DNA from: Bacteroides pyogenes DSM 20611 = JCM 6294
Lineage (GTDB): Bacteria > Bacteroidota > Bacteroidia > Bacteroidales > Bacteroidaceae
Assembly: GCF_000428105.1 (NCBI RefSeq)
Contig: NZ_ATZH01000028.1
Coordinates: forward strand, 1 to 64,000
Direction: 5' to 3'
Length of the DNA stretch: 64,000 nucleotides
How positions within the stretch are numbered: position 1 is the first letter of the stretch; each line of letters starts with the position of its first letter. Below the pieces are notes generated by a model. It made no database searches and had not been told where the DNA came from. It saw only the letters and a program-made list of their open reading frames with translations. This document shows, piece after piece, positions 45,617 to 53,816 of this stretch. The position numbers were made by a program, and so were the translations under genes.

Positions 45617-45640
45617 TGCACGTTTTTTGATAAACTGTGC

Positions 45641-45699
45641 AAAAGTAGGAATAAACTTTCGTATCCTAAAGTGTTTTACTGATAAATAGTGTAACTTTG
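45641..45699. promoter_or_regulatory. Divergent promoters for the acyl-CoA synthetase and mtaB
   Basis: Minus-strand TACTTTTG at 45648-45641 serves the synthetase (ATG at 45616). Plus-strand TAACTTTG at 45692-45699 serves mtaB. The boxes are 43 bases apart, so the two promoters share upstream DNA. Confidence 0.65.
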
Positions 45700-45727
45700 C
45701 ATAAAATATGCATCATTGAAAAGATTT

Positions 45728-47059
45728 ATGATAGATACCACTGTGTTTCAGGATAAGACAGCCGTTTATTATACTTTGGGCTGCAAATTGAATTTTTCGG
45801 AGACTTCGACAATCGGTAAAACCCTGCGTGAGGCAGGAGTCCGTACCGCACGCAAAGGAGAAAAAGCGGATATTTGTGTAGTGAACACCTGCTCGGTGAC
45901 GGAAATGGCCGACAAGAAGTGCCGGCAAGCCATTCACCGGCTGGTGAAGCAACATCCCGACGCTTTTGTTGTGGTGACCGGATGTTACGCACAGCTGAAA
46001 CCCGGCGATGTGGCGAAAATCAAAGGCGTGGATGTGGTATTGGGAGCCGAACAGAAGAAAGACCTGCTCCAATATCTGGGCGATTTGCAGAAACATGAAG
46101 AGGGAGAAGCGTTTACTACGACTACCAAGGACATTCGTTCGTTCGCGCCTTCGTGTTCCCGGGGCGACCGTACGCGTTTTTTCTTGAAAGTGCAGGATGG
46201 ATGCGACTATTTTTGTTCGTACTGCACCATTCCTTTTGCGCGCGGACGCAGCCGTAACGGCACGATTGCCTCGCTGGTGGAACAAGCCCGCCAGGCTGCC
46301 GCCGAAGGTGGAAAAGAGATTGTGCTGACAGGAGTGAACATCGGCGATTTCGGGAAAACGACCGGAGAGACTTTTTTCGATCTGGTAAAAGCGCTGGATG
46401 AGGTCGAAGGCATCGAACGTTATCGCATCTCTTCCATCGAACCCAATCTGCTGACGGATGAAATTATTGAGTTCGTATCCCGTTCCCGTCGCTTCATGCC
46501 TCATTTCCATATCCCGTTACAATCGGGGTCCGATGAAGTGCTGAAGCTGATGCGCCGCCGGTACGACACGGCTCTTTTCGCTTCCAAAATAAAAAAAATC
46601 AAAGAAGTCATGCCCGATTCGTTTATCGGTGTCGATGTGATTGTGGGCACGAGGGGAGAAACGGACGAATACTTCGAACAAGCTTATCGCTTTATCGAAA
46701 GTCTGGACATCACCCAACTGCACGTGTTCAGCTATTCCGAACGTCCCGGTACGCAGGCTCTGAAAATAGAACATGTGGTTTTGCCCGACGAAAAGCACCG
46801 GCGAAGCCAACGTCTGCTGGCTCTTTCGGACGAAAAGACGCAAGCGTTTTATGCCCGCCATATCGGACAGGTGATGCCGGTATTGATGGAAAAAGCGAAA
46901 GCGGGTTCTCCGATGCACGGATTTACCGAAAATTATATCCGTGTGGAAGTGGAAAACGACGCATCGCTCGATAATCAGGTGATAGCCGTTCGCCTGGGCG
47001 GCTTCAATGAAGATAAAACTGCGCTTAAAGGCACAATTCTGACGGATTATGAAGTCTAA
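45728..47059 (+). CDS. mtaB: tRNA t6A37 methylthiotransferase MtaB
   Basis: 443 residues. A radical-SAM enzyme converting t6A37 to ms2t6A37 in ANN-decoding tRNAs. The N-terminal UPF0004 domain has its three cluster cysteines in TLGCKLN, VNTCSVTE and VTGCYAQ. The SAM cluster CxxxCxxC is in GCDYFCSYCTIPFARG, and a TRAM-like C-terminal domain follows. The ATG at 45728 is preferred over the in-frame TTG at 45716, which lies only about 10 bases from the expected transcript start. It overlaps the next gene by 11 bases. Confidence 0.94.
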   Translation: MIDTTVFQDKTAVYYTLGCKLNFSETSTIGKTLREAGVRTARKGEKADICVVNTCSVTEMADKKCRQAIHRLVKQHPDAFVVVTGCYAQLKPGDVAKIKGVDVVLGAEQKKDLLQYLGDLQKHEEGEAFTTTTKDIRSFAPSCSRGDRTRFFLKVQDGCDYFCSYCTIPFARGRSRNGTIASLVEQARQAAAEGGKEIVLTGVNIGDFGKTTGETFFDLVKALDEVEGIERYRISSIEPNLLTDEIIEFVSRSRRFMPHFHIPLQSGSDEVLKLMRRRYDTALFASKIKKIKEVMPDSFIGVDVIVGTRGETDEYFEQAYRFIESLDITQLHVFSYSERPGTQALKIEHVVLPDEKHRRSQRLLALSDEKTQAFYARHIGQVMPVLMEKAKAGSPMHGFTENYIRVEVENDASLDNQVIAVRLGGFNEDKTALKGTILTDYEV

Positions 47060-47936
47060 ACTGATTTATTATTTGGTGTATGCGGGAATGTGGCTCTTAT
47101 CGTCTCTTCCTTTTCGTGTGTTGTATTTTCTCTCCGATGTGAATTATCTGCTGATGTATTATGTTGCGAGATACCGGAGAAAGGTGGTTCGCGACAATCT
47201 GAACCGCTCTTTCCCGGAGAAAAGCAAGGATGAAATCAAACGGATAGAGAAACGCTTCTATCGCTATCTGTCCGACTATCTGATGGAAGACCTGAAGCTT
47301 CTGCACATGTCTGTCGGAGACCTTCGCCGGCGGATGACGTATAAGAATACCGAACAATATCTGGATTTTATCGCCCGATACGGAGGAATTGTGCTGATGA
47401 TTCCGCATTATGCCAACTATGAGTGGATTACCGGCATGGGAACCGTGATGGAGCCGGGCGATGTTCCCATTCAAGTGTACAAACCGCTGAAAGACCCTTA
47501 TCTCGATCGGCTGTTCAAACGCATCAGGTCGCGGTTCGGCGGATACAATATCCCGAAACATTCCACCGCGCGTGAGATTGTCAGGCTGAAACGCGACGGA
47601 AAGAAAATGGCGGTAGGGCTGATAACCGACCAGTGGCCCAGCAGCGACGATAAATACTGGACTCGCTTTCTGGGACGAGAGACGGCTTTTCTGACCGGAG
47701 CGGAACGGATTGCGAAGATGATGAATTTCCCGGTTTTTTATTGCGAACTCATCAAAACCCGCAGAGGCTATTGTGAAGTGGAATTTAAGTTGATGACGGA
47801 GAAGCCGAAGGAGACGGCAGACGGTGAAATCACCGAGGCGTTTGCCCGTTGTCTCGAACAGACTATTCGTCGCGAACCGGCTTATTGGCTTTGGTCGCAC
47901 AAACGTTGGAAAGCTTCGCAGGCGGAATGTCGATAA
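47049..47936 (+). CDS. LpxL/HtrB-type lysophospholipid acyltransferase
   Basis: 295 residues. One N-terminal hydrophobic segment, then the LABLAT-superfamily catalytic motif HYANYEW (about residues 118-124, an H-x4-E/D variant), a long GITDQWP-type region (GLITDQWPSSDDKYW) and a C-terminal WLWSHKRWK typical of lipid A late acyltransferases. It probably adds a secondary acyl chain to lipid A on the inner-membrane face. It overlaps mtaB, so it is probably co-transcribed. Confidence 0.92.
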   Translation: MKSKLIYYLVYAGMWLLSSLPFRVLYFLSDVNYLLMYYVARYRRKVVRDNLNRSFPEKSKDEIKRIEKRFYRYLSDYLMEDLKLLHMSVGDLRRRMTYKNTEQYLDFIARYGGIVLMIPHYANYEWITGMGTVMEPGDVPIQVYKPLKDPYLDRLFKRIRSRFGGYNIPKHSTAREIVRLKRDGKKMAVGLITDQWPSSDDKYWTRFLGRETAFLTGAERIAKMMNFPVFYCELIKTRRGYCEVEFKLMTEKPKETADGEITEAFARCLEQTIRREPAYWLWSHKRWKASQAECR

Positions 47937-48033
47937 AGAAAAGAATCTCGGCACTTATGTCGTCTGTTTCCTTATTGTCGGAAACGGATTTTAAAATACA
48001 AACCGGAGAATAAACCGGAAAAACGGATTGAAT

Positions 48034-49062
48034 ATGAAAGTATCGGTTGTTATCTTAAATTGGAACGGACGCGACATGCTCCGTACCTTTCTGCCTTCGG
48101 TGCTTCGGCATTCGGAAGCTGAAAACGTAGAGGTCTGTGTGGCCGACAACGGATCGACGGACGATTCTGTGGACATGCTGCGCAATGAGTTCCCGGCTGT
48201 CCGCCTGATTCTTCTGGATCGCAATTACGGATTTGCCGACGGATACAACCGGGCTTTGCAACAGGTGGAGGCGGAATATGCGGTGTTGCTCAACTCGGAT
48301 GTGGAAGTGACGGAGCGTTGGCTCGAGCCGTTGACGGATTATCTCGATACACACCCCGAGGTGGCTGCCTGCCAACCCAAAATACGCAGCTACCGCCGCA
48401 AAGAGCTGTTCGAATATGCCGGAGCGGCAGGCGGATTTATCGACAGATACGGCTATCCGTTCTGCCGGGGGCGGCTGATGTCGGCGGTGGAGAAGGACGA
48501 AGGACAGTATGATACGGTTTCTTCGGTTTTTTGGGCTACGGGGGCGGCGCTCTTCATCCGGCTCGAAGATTACCGTCGGGCAGGCGGGCTGGACGGACGG
48601 TTTTTCGCTCACATGGAAGAGATCGACTTGTGCTGGCGGTTGCGTTCACGCGGACGCGGCATTGTCTGCATCCCTCAAAGCACGGTCTATCACGTAGGCG
48701 CCGCTACCTTGAAAAAAGAGAATCCCCGCAAAACTTTCCTCAACTTCCGCAACAACCTGTTGATGCTGTATAAAAACCTTCCGCGGCAAGAGCTGTCGAG
48801 AGTGATGGCTGTACGCGCCGTGTTGGACTATGTGGCGGCATTCGCTTTTCTGCTGAAAGGGCAGGGGAGCAATGCCCGCGAGGTGATACGCGCGCGCAGG
48901 GAGTACAAACGGCTTCGCGCGTCTTTTGCACCTTCCCGTGAGGAGAACGTGCGAAAGGCTTCATTGCAGGAGATTCCCGAACGTATAAAAAACAGTATTT
49001 TGTGGCAGTTTTACGCGAAAGGGCGCAAGCGTTTCTCGCAACTGCCCCATTTAAAAAACTAA
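48034..49062 (+). CDS. Family 2 glycosyltransferase
   Basis: 342 residues. GT-A fold: VSVVILNWNGRDML at the start, ADNGSTDDS for nucleotide binding, LLNSDVEVTERWLEPL with the Asp-x-Asp-like metal site, and GAALFIRLEDYRRAGGLDGRFFAHMEEIDLCWRLRSRG. Resembles rhamnosyltransferase-like GT2 enzymes that decorate surface glycans. The C-terminal 60 residues are basic and probably membrane-peripheral. The ATG at 48034 is chosen over TTG at 48028. Sugar and acceptor unknown. Confidence 0.92.
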   Translation: MKVSVVILNWNGRDMLRTFLPSVLRHSEAENVEVCVADNGSTDDSVDMLRNEFPAVRLILLDRNYGFADGYNRALQQVEAEYAVLLNSDVEVTERWLEPLTDYLDTHPEVAACQPKIRSYRRKELFEYAGAAGGFIDRYGYPFCRGRLMSAVEKDEGQYDTVSSVFWATGAALFIRLEDYRRAGGLDGRFFAHMEEIDLCWRLRSRGRGIVCIPQSTVYHVGAATLKKENPRKTFLNFRNNLLMLYKNLPRQELSRVMAVRAVLDYVAAFAFLLKGQGSNAREVIRARREYKRLRASFAPSREENVRKASLQEIPERIKNSILWQFYAKGRKRFSQLPHLKN

Positions 49063-49067
49063 ATAAT

Positions 49068-49589
49068 ATGAAACAAGTAAGCAGAGGCATCGGGCTGGTA
49101 GCTCACGATGCGATGAAAAAAGACCTGATCGAATGGGTTTTGTGGAATTCGGAATTATTGATGGGACATAAATTCTACTGCACAGGCACTACGGGTACGC
49201 TGATTCTCGAAGCCTTGACCAAGAAACATCCCGAAGTGGAGTGGGACTTCACCATTTTGAAATCGGGACCGTTGGGAGGCGACCAACAGATGGGGTCACG
49301 CATTGTAGAAGGTCAGATCGATTATCTTTTCTTTTTCACCGATCCGATGACATTACAGCCTCACGACACCGACGTGAAGGCGCTGACCCGTCTGGCGGGT
49401 GTGGAAAACATCGTTTTCTGTTGCAACCGCTCTACGGCCGATCATATCATTTCCAGTCCGTTGTTCATGGATCCTGAGTATGAACGTATTCATCCCGACT
49501 ATTCCGGTTATACGAAACGCTTTGAGGACAAGTCGGTCGTTACCGAAGCAGTGGAGTCGGTGGACAAGAGAAAGAAACGGCAAAAGTAA
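49068..49589 (+). CDS. mgsA: Methylglyoxal synthase
   Basis: 173 residues. Converts dihydroxyacetone phosphate to methylglyoxal and phosphate. Active-site elements: GLVAHDAMKKDLIEW (His), GTTGTLI phosphate loop, SGPLGGDQQMG (catalytic Asp), and FTDPMTLQPHDTDVKAL (His). About 20 residues longer at the C-terminus than the E. coli enzyme, ending in a lysine-rich tail. The ATG at 49068 is 5 bases after the glycosyltransferase stop; a longer frame from 49002 overlaps that gene and is rejected. Confidence 0.95.
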   Translation: MKQVSRGIGLVAHDAMKKDLIEWVLWNSELLMGHKFYCTGTTGTLILEALTKKHPEVEWDFTILKSGPLGGDQQMGSRIVEGQIDYLFFFTDPMTLQPHDTDVKALTRLAGVENIVFCCNRSTADHIISSPLFMDPEYERIHPDYSGYTKRFEDKSVVTEAVESVDKRKKRQK

Positions 49590-49610
49590 GTCGGTCAATC
49601 AATGGTTTGC

Positions 49611-49660
49611 GGGCTTTGGAATCAAACATCACAATGTTTGATTCCAAAGCCCGCCGTCTT
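49611..49660. terminator. 19-bp stem between convergent mgsA and folB
   Basis: GGGCTTTGGAATCAAACAT (49611-49629) and ATGTTTGATTCCAAAGCCC (49634-49652) are exact reverse complements with a four-base loop; a T-run follows at 49659. Likely terminates mgsA. The right arm is part of a short 21-bp tandem array. Confidence 0.75.
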
Positions 49661-49695
49661 TTTTCCAAAGCCCGCCGTCTTTTTTCCAAAGATCA
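49642..49695. repeat. 21-bp tandem repeat, two full units and a partial third
   Basis: TTCCAAAGCCCGCCGTCTTT+T starts at 49642 and 49663; a third start TTCCAAAG lies at 49684. The step is 21 bases. The first unit forms the right arm of the terminator hairpin, so the array may have grown by duplicating that arm. Confidence 0.75.
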
Positions 49696-49727
49696 GCGAG
49701 GGCGAGCAGAGTTTTATTATATTTTAT

Positions 49728-50099
49728 TCATCCCCGGCAACACTTCATTTCTATCGCCGCAGTGTCGATGTCCGCTCCCATAGGAGGATTTCGTTTCGAC
49801 AGTTTGATTTCTATTTCTTCTACCGACGGGAAATCGGCGAAAAGCCTTCCGACGATTCGTCCGCACACGTGTTCCAGAAGTTTCGACGGAATGCTCATTT
49901 CTTCTTTTACGGCTTCGTACACATCCGCATAGCTCACCGTGTCCGCCACTTCGTCCGTTTCTACCGCCCGCCCGATGTCGACTTTCAGCCTCAAGGCGAT
50001 GAGGTATTCATTGCCTACGAGATTTTCCTGCGGCATTACGCCATGATAGGCATAGCAGCGCACTCCTTCTAAAACGATGTAACTATGTCGGATATTCAT
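49728..50099 (-). CDS. folB: Dihydroneopterin aldolase
   Basis: 123 residues. Makes 6-hydroxymethyl-7,8-dihydropterin in folate synthesis. Family features: LEGVRCYAYHGVMPQENLVGN near the start with the active-site region, YADVYEAVKEEM, LLEHVCGRIV with the Glu, and EIKLSKRNPPM with the catalytic Lys. It lies 30 bases after the ECF-operon genes on the same strand, so it may be transcribed with them, an unusual neighbour for a folate gene. Confidence 0.93.
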   Translation of the reverse strand: MNIRHSYIVLEGVRCYAYHGVMPQENLVGNEYLIALRLKVDIGRAVETDEVADTVSYADVYEAVKEEMSIPSKLLEHVCGRIVGRLFADFPSVEEIEIKLSKRNPPMGADIDTAAIEMKCCRG

Positions 50100-50129
50100 A
50101 TGCGTGTCGATATGTCGGTAAGAGGATAC

Positions 50130-50459
50130 TTATGCCAATGAGCAAACCTTTTTGGTTCCTAAAAACAGCAAGACGATTGCTGCGATCAGGAGCGATTTCG
50201 GATCCAGTTGGGCGGCTCCCTGTTGAACCATACCTGTGAATACTTCGCGCAATGTGCTCCAGATTATTTGCAGTCCGTCCATGCGGATGAAAAGCACGGC
50301 AGCTATGGCTACAACGAGTGCCGGCCATAGGTTCGCCCATCGGCTCTTCCGACCGGATAATTGGTGCATCACACGCCGGCTGAAACCATTGTCGGGTATT
50401 TCCTGCTTGTTCTCCTGAAAGAATTGGCGCAGGAGTTTGTCGTTATCTATTTCCATCAT
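50130..50459 (-). CDS. Small membrane protein linked to an ECF sigma factor, possible anti-sigma factor
   Basis: 109 residues. A cytoplasmic N-terminal part (MEIDNDKLLRQFFQENKQEI, then FSRRVMHQL) precedes two hydrophobic spans (about residues 42-60 and 86-102). The start overlaps the sigma-factor gene by 17 bases. Size, topology and position suggest an anti-sigma or sensor role (inference), although no zinc-binding ZAS motif is seen. It resembles the small Bacteroides family I remember as DUF5056. A second ATG three bases in is also possible. Confidence 0.75.
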   Translation of the reverse strand: MMEIDNDKLLRQFFQENKQEIPDNGFSRRVMHQLSGRKSRWANLWPALVVAIAAVLFIRMDGLQIIWSTLREVFTGMVQQGAAQLDPKSLLIAAIVLLFLGTKKVCSLA

Positions 50460-50991
50460 AACCGTTTCGTTTTAAATAATTTGCCAGTTTTTCCTTTCCC
50501 CTCGACAGGTGGCTCTTCACCGTTCCTGCCGGCATTCCCGTAATTCCTGCAATTTTGTCGATGCTGACATCTTCCATGTAGAAGAGCGTGATGCAGGTTC
50601 GTTCCACTTCTTTCAGCGTCTTGAGCGACTGATAGATATCCATCCGCTGTCCCACGTTCATCGGTTCGGCGCAGTTGATGGCATCTATCTCTTTGGTGTC
50701 CAGATCAGCCGTCTCTTTCCGACTGCGAATATAGTCATAAAAAACATTATAAGCAATTCGGTACAACCAGGTGGAGAAGCTTGATAAGTTCCGGAAAGAG
50801 GCGAGATTGGTATACGCCTTTATAAACGTATCTTGCGCCAGGTCGTCACTCAATTCGCTGTCACCGCAGGTGAGGTGCAGAAAGAAGCGCCGCACGGGCG
50901 ACTGGTACTTCTGCACCAAAGGCTCGAATGCTCTTTTGTTTTTGAGCACTACCACCTGGGCGACTAACGATAATTCATTGAGTTGGCTCAT
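50443..50991 (-). CDS. ECF-type RNA polymerase sigma factor
   Basis: 182 residues. Region 2 covers about 25-95 (DDLAQDTFIKAYTNLASFR, then FSTWLYRIAYNVFYDYIRSRK) and region 4 about 120-172 (TCITLFYMEDVSIDKIAGIT, then GTVKSHLSRGKEKLANYL). It directs transcription of a small regulon, target unknown. Its ATG overlaps the stop of the upstream gene in ATGA, and the downstream putative anti-sigma gene overlaps its end. No FecR-type partner or SusC/D pair is adjacent, unlike nutrient-sensing ECF loci of this phylum. Confidence 0.93.
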   Translation of the reverse strand: MSQLNELSLVAQVVVLKNKRAFEPLVQKYQSPVRRFFLHLTCGDSELSDDLAQDTFIKAYTNLASFRNLSSFSTWLYRIAYNVFYDYIRSRKETADLDTKEIDAINCAEPMNVGQRMDIYQSLKTLKEVERTCITLFYMEDVSIDKIAGITGMPAGTVKSHLSRGKEKLANYLKRNGYDGNR

Positions 50992-51737
50992 CTCGTTTCG
51001 TCGTTCCGGTGATTGTCATTTTCTGGTTCATTCTCTTCGAATCTGCCGGAGTTGCGGTCGGTGAACCGACCGTTTGCCGTACGGCCTCGATAGGAGGCTT
51101 CTTCTTTTTTCTCTTTTTGGCGTTCGATAATCCATTGCCCGATGCCCATGAACATGATAAGCAGGCCGATGGCTCCGATGCCGAAACTGCCGGTTATCGC
51201 CCATAAGAAGATGAACAGTCCGATTCCGGTGAAAGTGTTCTTAATCCCTTGAGCCTGCCGGTCCTTTTGCTTTTGGTCGTAGATGAACTCTTCGGGAAGC
51301 GGTTGCCCGGCTGCCACCGCCTTTTCCGCAAGCCGGTAGCGGGCTTTCCGGTTTTTGTAGCGGAAGAAGAAGACGATGAAAACAATGAATACCGGCAACC
51401 CGAACACTGCTATGATAGACACGATGGCAACGGTTATCCCTTTTCTAATAGGCTTGTCGAAATCGTTGAACGGGAAACCGTCATCGTCACTGTCGAAGGT
51501 GAAGCTCGTGTACTTTTCCTCCGTCAGGCTGTCGTCTGCGGCTGTTAAGCCCGTTTCGGCGGTATCCACCCCTACGACGGTGATGCCGGACTGATTGTTT
51601 TTCGCTTTTTTCGTTTGAGATACGGTGATTTTTACTTTCCCGATGGAGTCTTGTATTACGGTTGTTTTTTTCTGGGCGTTAGCCGGCAGCATGCAGAAGG
51701 TCAGTGCGACCATCATGGCTATAAATATCCGTTTCAT
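50988..51737 (-). CDS. Exported membrane protein upstream of the ECF sigma factor
   Basis: 249 residues. Signal peptide MKRIFIAMMVALTFCMLPANA, a polar acidic region of about 100 residues (SFTFDSDDDGFPFNDFDKP), one span (about 103-125), a cytoplasmic-like segment rich in Lys/Arg (RYKNRKARYRLAEKAVAAGQ, PLPEEF) and two more spans (about 170-205), ending in a charged tail. It resembles the family I remember as DUF6249. The start at 51737 is where the signal peptide begins. A sensor for the sigma factor is a reasonable inference. Confidence 0.78.
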   Translation of the reverse strand: MKRIFIAMMVALTFCMLPANAQKKTTVIQDSIGKVKITVSQTKKAKNNQSGITVVGVDTAETGLTAADDSLTEEKYTSFTFDSDDDGFPFNDFDKPIRKGITVAIVSIIAVFGLPVFIVFIVFFFRYKNRKARYRLAEKAVAAGQPLPEEFIYDQKQKDRQAQGIKNTFTGIGLFIFLWAITGSFGIGAIGLLIMFMGIGQWIIERQKEKKEEASYRGRTANGRFTDRNSGRFEENEPENDNHRNDETR

Positions 51738-51800
51738 ATTCTTATGTTTTTTAATTTTGTTTCTTTGCCTGTTAGACGTAGTTAGTACTTTATAAAGTTG

Positions 51801-51821
51801 CAAAGAGACGAAATATTTTTG
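51801..51821. promoter_or_regulatory. Putative divergent promoters of the ECF operon and the rRNA methyltransferase gene
   Basis: Plus-strand TATTTTTG (51814-51821) matches TAnnTTTG and lies 27 bases before the methyltransferase start. Minus-strand TCTCTTTG (51808-51801) has one mismatch and faces the ECF operon. Neither has a clear -33 element. Confidence 0.4.
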
Positions 51822-51847
51822 ATATTTGCACGAATTAATCATCGAAA

Positions 51848-53290
51848 ATGAATTTACCTGCTTCTTTTATAAACGATATCCGTTCTTTGCTGGGCGACGG
51901 AGAATTTGAGCATTTTGCCGCAGCCTTGCGGGAGACACCTCCGGCGAGCATTCGTATAAATAGAGATAAACCGTTCTGCGATAGCGAGCAGGCGGAGAGT
52001 CGGGAACAGGTTCCTTGGGCGGCTCACGGTTATTATCTCGACGAGCGGCTTACGTTTACTTTCGACCCTTTGTTTCATGCGGGCGTTTATTATGTGCAGG
52101 AAGCTTCGTCTATGTTTGTCGGGCAGGCATTGCGGCAATATGTCACGAAGCCTGTGGTGATGCTCGACCTTTGCGCTGCTCCGGGCGGCAAATCCACTCA
52201 TGCGCGCAGCGTGCTTCCCGAAGGAAGTCTTTTGGTGGCCAACGAAGTGATTCGCAACCGCTCGCAGGTGCTGGCGGAAAATCTGACAAAGTGGGGGCAT
52301 CCCGATATGGTGGTGACCAATAACGATCCTGCGGACTTCTCTGCGTTACCGCATTTTTTCGATGTGATTCTTGCCGATGTGCCTTGTTCGGGCGAAGGGA
52401 TGTTCCGCAAAGATGCGGCGGCTGTCGACGAATGGAGTTCTGAAAATGTAGAAATCTGCCGGCAACGCCAGCAACGCATCGTGGCGGATATCTGGCCGTG
52501 CCTGAAGCCCGGAGGATTGCTCGTTTACAGTACGTGCACCTACAATACCAAAGAGGACGAGGAAAACGTTCGCTGGATTCGCCGGGAGCTGGGAGCGGAA
52601 TCATTGCCTTTGGATATCTGTCCCGAATGGGGGATTACCGGCAATCTGTTGCCGGGCGATGAGGCTCCCGTATTTCGTTTTCTTCCTCATCGGACGAAAG
52701 GGGAGGGATTCTTTCTGGCTGTTCTCCGCAAACCTGCGGAAGAAGCAGAGAGCGACCGGCACTTCTTTCCGCAGGCTAAAGCAAAGAAGAAAGAGAAGAA
52801 AGGGGCGGCAACGGGAGCTTCTCTTGTTTCCAAAGAAAATCTGACAAGGGCAGCGAGGTGGTTGCAAGAAACCGTTTCCGCTAAGTATGCCTTGGCTGTG
52901 GAAGGCGCCGGGGTATATGCTTTTCCGCATGCGTATGCCGGTGAATTGGCGGAGATGAAGCAGGTGTTGAGGGTGATACAGGCAGGTGTGGATGTGGCTG
53001 AAGTGAAGGGAAAAGACATCGTTCCGGCACATTCGCTGGCCATGAGCAGCCAACTTCTCAGCAGGGATGTGTTCCCGTCGGAAGAGATCGGTTACCAGCA
53101 AGCCATTGCCTATTTGCGGAAAGAGGCGATTATGCTTCCGCCATCGGTTCCCCGTGGCTTTGTGCTGCTCACCTACCGGCATGTCCCTTTAGGCTTTGTA
53201 AAGAATATCGGCAATCGTGCCAACAATCTCTATCCGCAAGAGTGGCGCATCCGCAGCGGATACATGCCCGAGGAGATTAGAACATTGTAA
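51848..53290 (+). CDS. rsmF: NOL1/NOP2/Sun-family rRNA (cytosine-C5) methyltransferase
   Basis: 480 residues. SAM-binding DLCAAPGGKSTHA near residue 105, catalytic cysteines in VPCSGEGMFRKD and YSTCTYNTKEDEENV, and a C-terminal domain resembling RsmF/YebU (PUA-like end with GFVKNIGNRANNLYPQEWRIR). It methylates a cytosine in 16S rRNA; RsmF-type specificity is inferred from the extra C-terminal domain. It converges on the NlpC/P60 gene with a 7-base gap. Confidence 0.9.
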   Translation: MNLPASFINDIRSLLGDGEFEHFAAALRETPPASIRINRDKPFCDSEQAESREQVPWAAHGYYLDERLTFTFDPLFHAGVYYVQEASSMFVGQALRQYVTKPVVMLDLCAAPGGKSTHARSVLPEGSLLVANEVIRNRSQVLAENLTKWGHPDMVVTNNDPADFSALPHFFDVILADVPCSGEGMFRKDAAAVDEWSSENVEICRQRQQRIVADIWPCLKPGGLLVYSTCTYNTKEDEENVRWIRRELGAESLPLDICPEWGITGNLLPGDEAPVFRFLPHRTKGEGFFLAVLRKPAEEAESDRHFFPQAKAKKKEKKGAATGASLVSKENLTRAARWLQETVSAKYALAVEGAGVYAFPHAYAGELAEMKQVLRVIQAGVDVAEVKGKDIVPAHSLAMSSQLLSRDVFPSEEIGYQQAIAYLRKEAIMLPPSVPRGFVLLTYRHVPLGFVKNIGNRANNLYPQEWRIRSGYMPEEIRTL

Positions 53291-53297
53291 ATCCTCG

Positions 53298-53807
53298 TCA
53301 GCGTACCCTGCCTCCACAGATCCAATGCTTCCGGTAATACGGTTCGTCCAGACTGCTGATAATCACTCCGCGGCCGGTGCTGGCATGGATGAACTTCCGG
53401 TCTTTGAGGTAAATGCCTACATGTCCTACTCTTTTTGAAGAGCGGTGGTTGGAGAAGAATACAAGGTCGCCTTCCTGCAGGTTGCTTTTCGATACTTTCC
53501 GGCTTTGGGCTTTCAGTTGTTCGGAACTCCGGCTAACTTGTGTGCGGTACGCTTTCCGGTAGATGCGATATACCAGCCCCGAACAATCCGTGCCTTGTTT
53601 CGAATTGCCGCCTCCGCGATAAGGAACTCCTATCCATTCGGCTGCTTCCAGATAAAGGGGGTGATGGTCTTCCATCCGAATGTCCATTCCCAATACGATG
53701 GAAGCTCGTGCCAAAGCGGTATAATCGAACTGCGGAGCTGTGGTACGGCACGAGGCGAAAACCAATATGGTTCCGATGAATCCTATGTATGTGAGACTTC
53801 TACGCAT
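53298..53807 (-). CDS. NlpC/P60 (C40) peptidase lipoprotein
   Basis: 169 residues. Lipoprotein signal ending FASC (Cys20). The NlpC/P60 domain has catalytic Cys in GTDCSGLVYRIYRK, His in VGHVGIYL and a third polar residue in FIHASTGRG. It probably cleaves gamma-D-Glu to diamino-acid bonds in peptidoglycan. It is last in a chain behind an ABC transporter and M16 peptidase, 9 bases after the ATPase gene. Confidence 0.92.
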   Translation of the reverse strand: MRRSLTYIGFIGTILVFASCRTTAPQFDYTALARASIVLGMDIRMEDHHPLYLEAAEWIGVPYRGGGNSKQGTDCSGLVYRIYRKAYRTQVSRSSEQLKAQSRKVSKSNLQEGDLVFFSNHRSSKRVGHVGIYLKDRKFIHASTGRGVIISSLDEPYYRKHWICGGRVR

Positions 53808-53816
53808 CGGCGAGAT

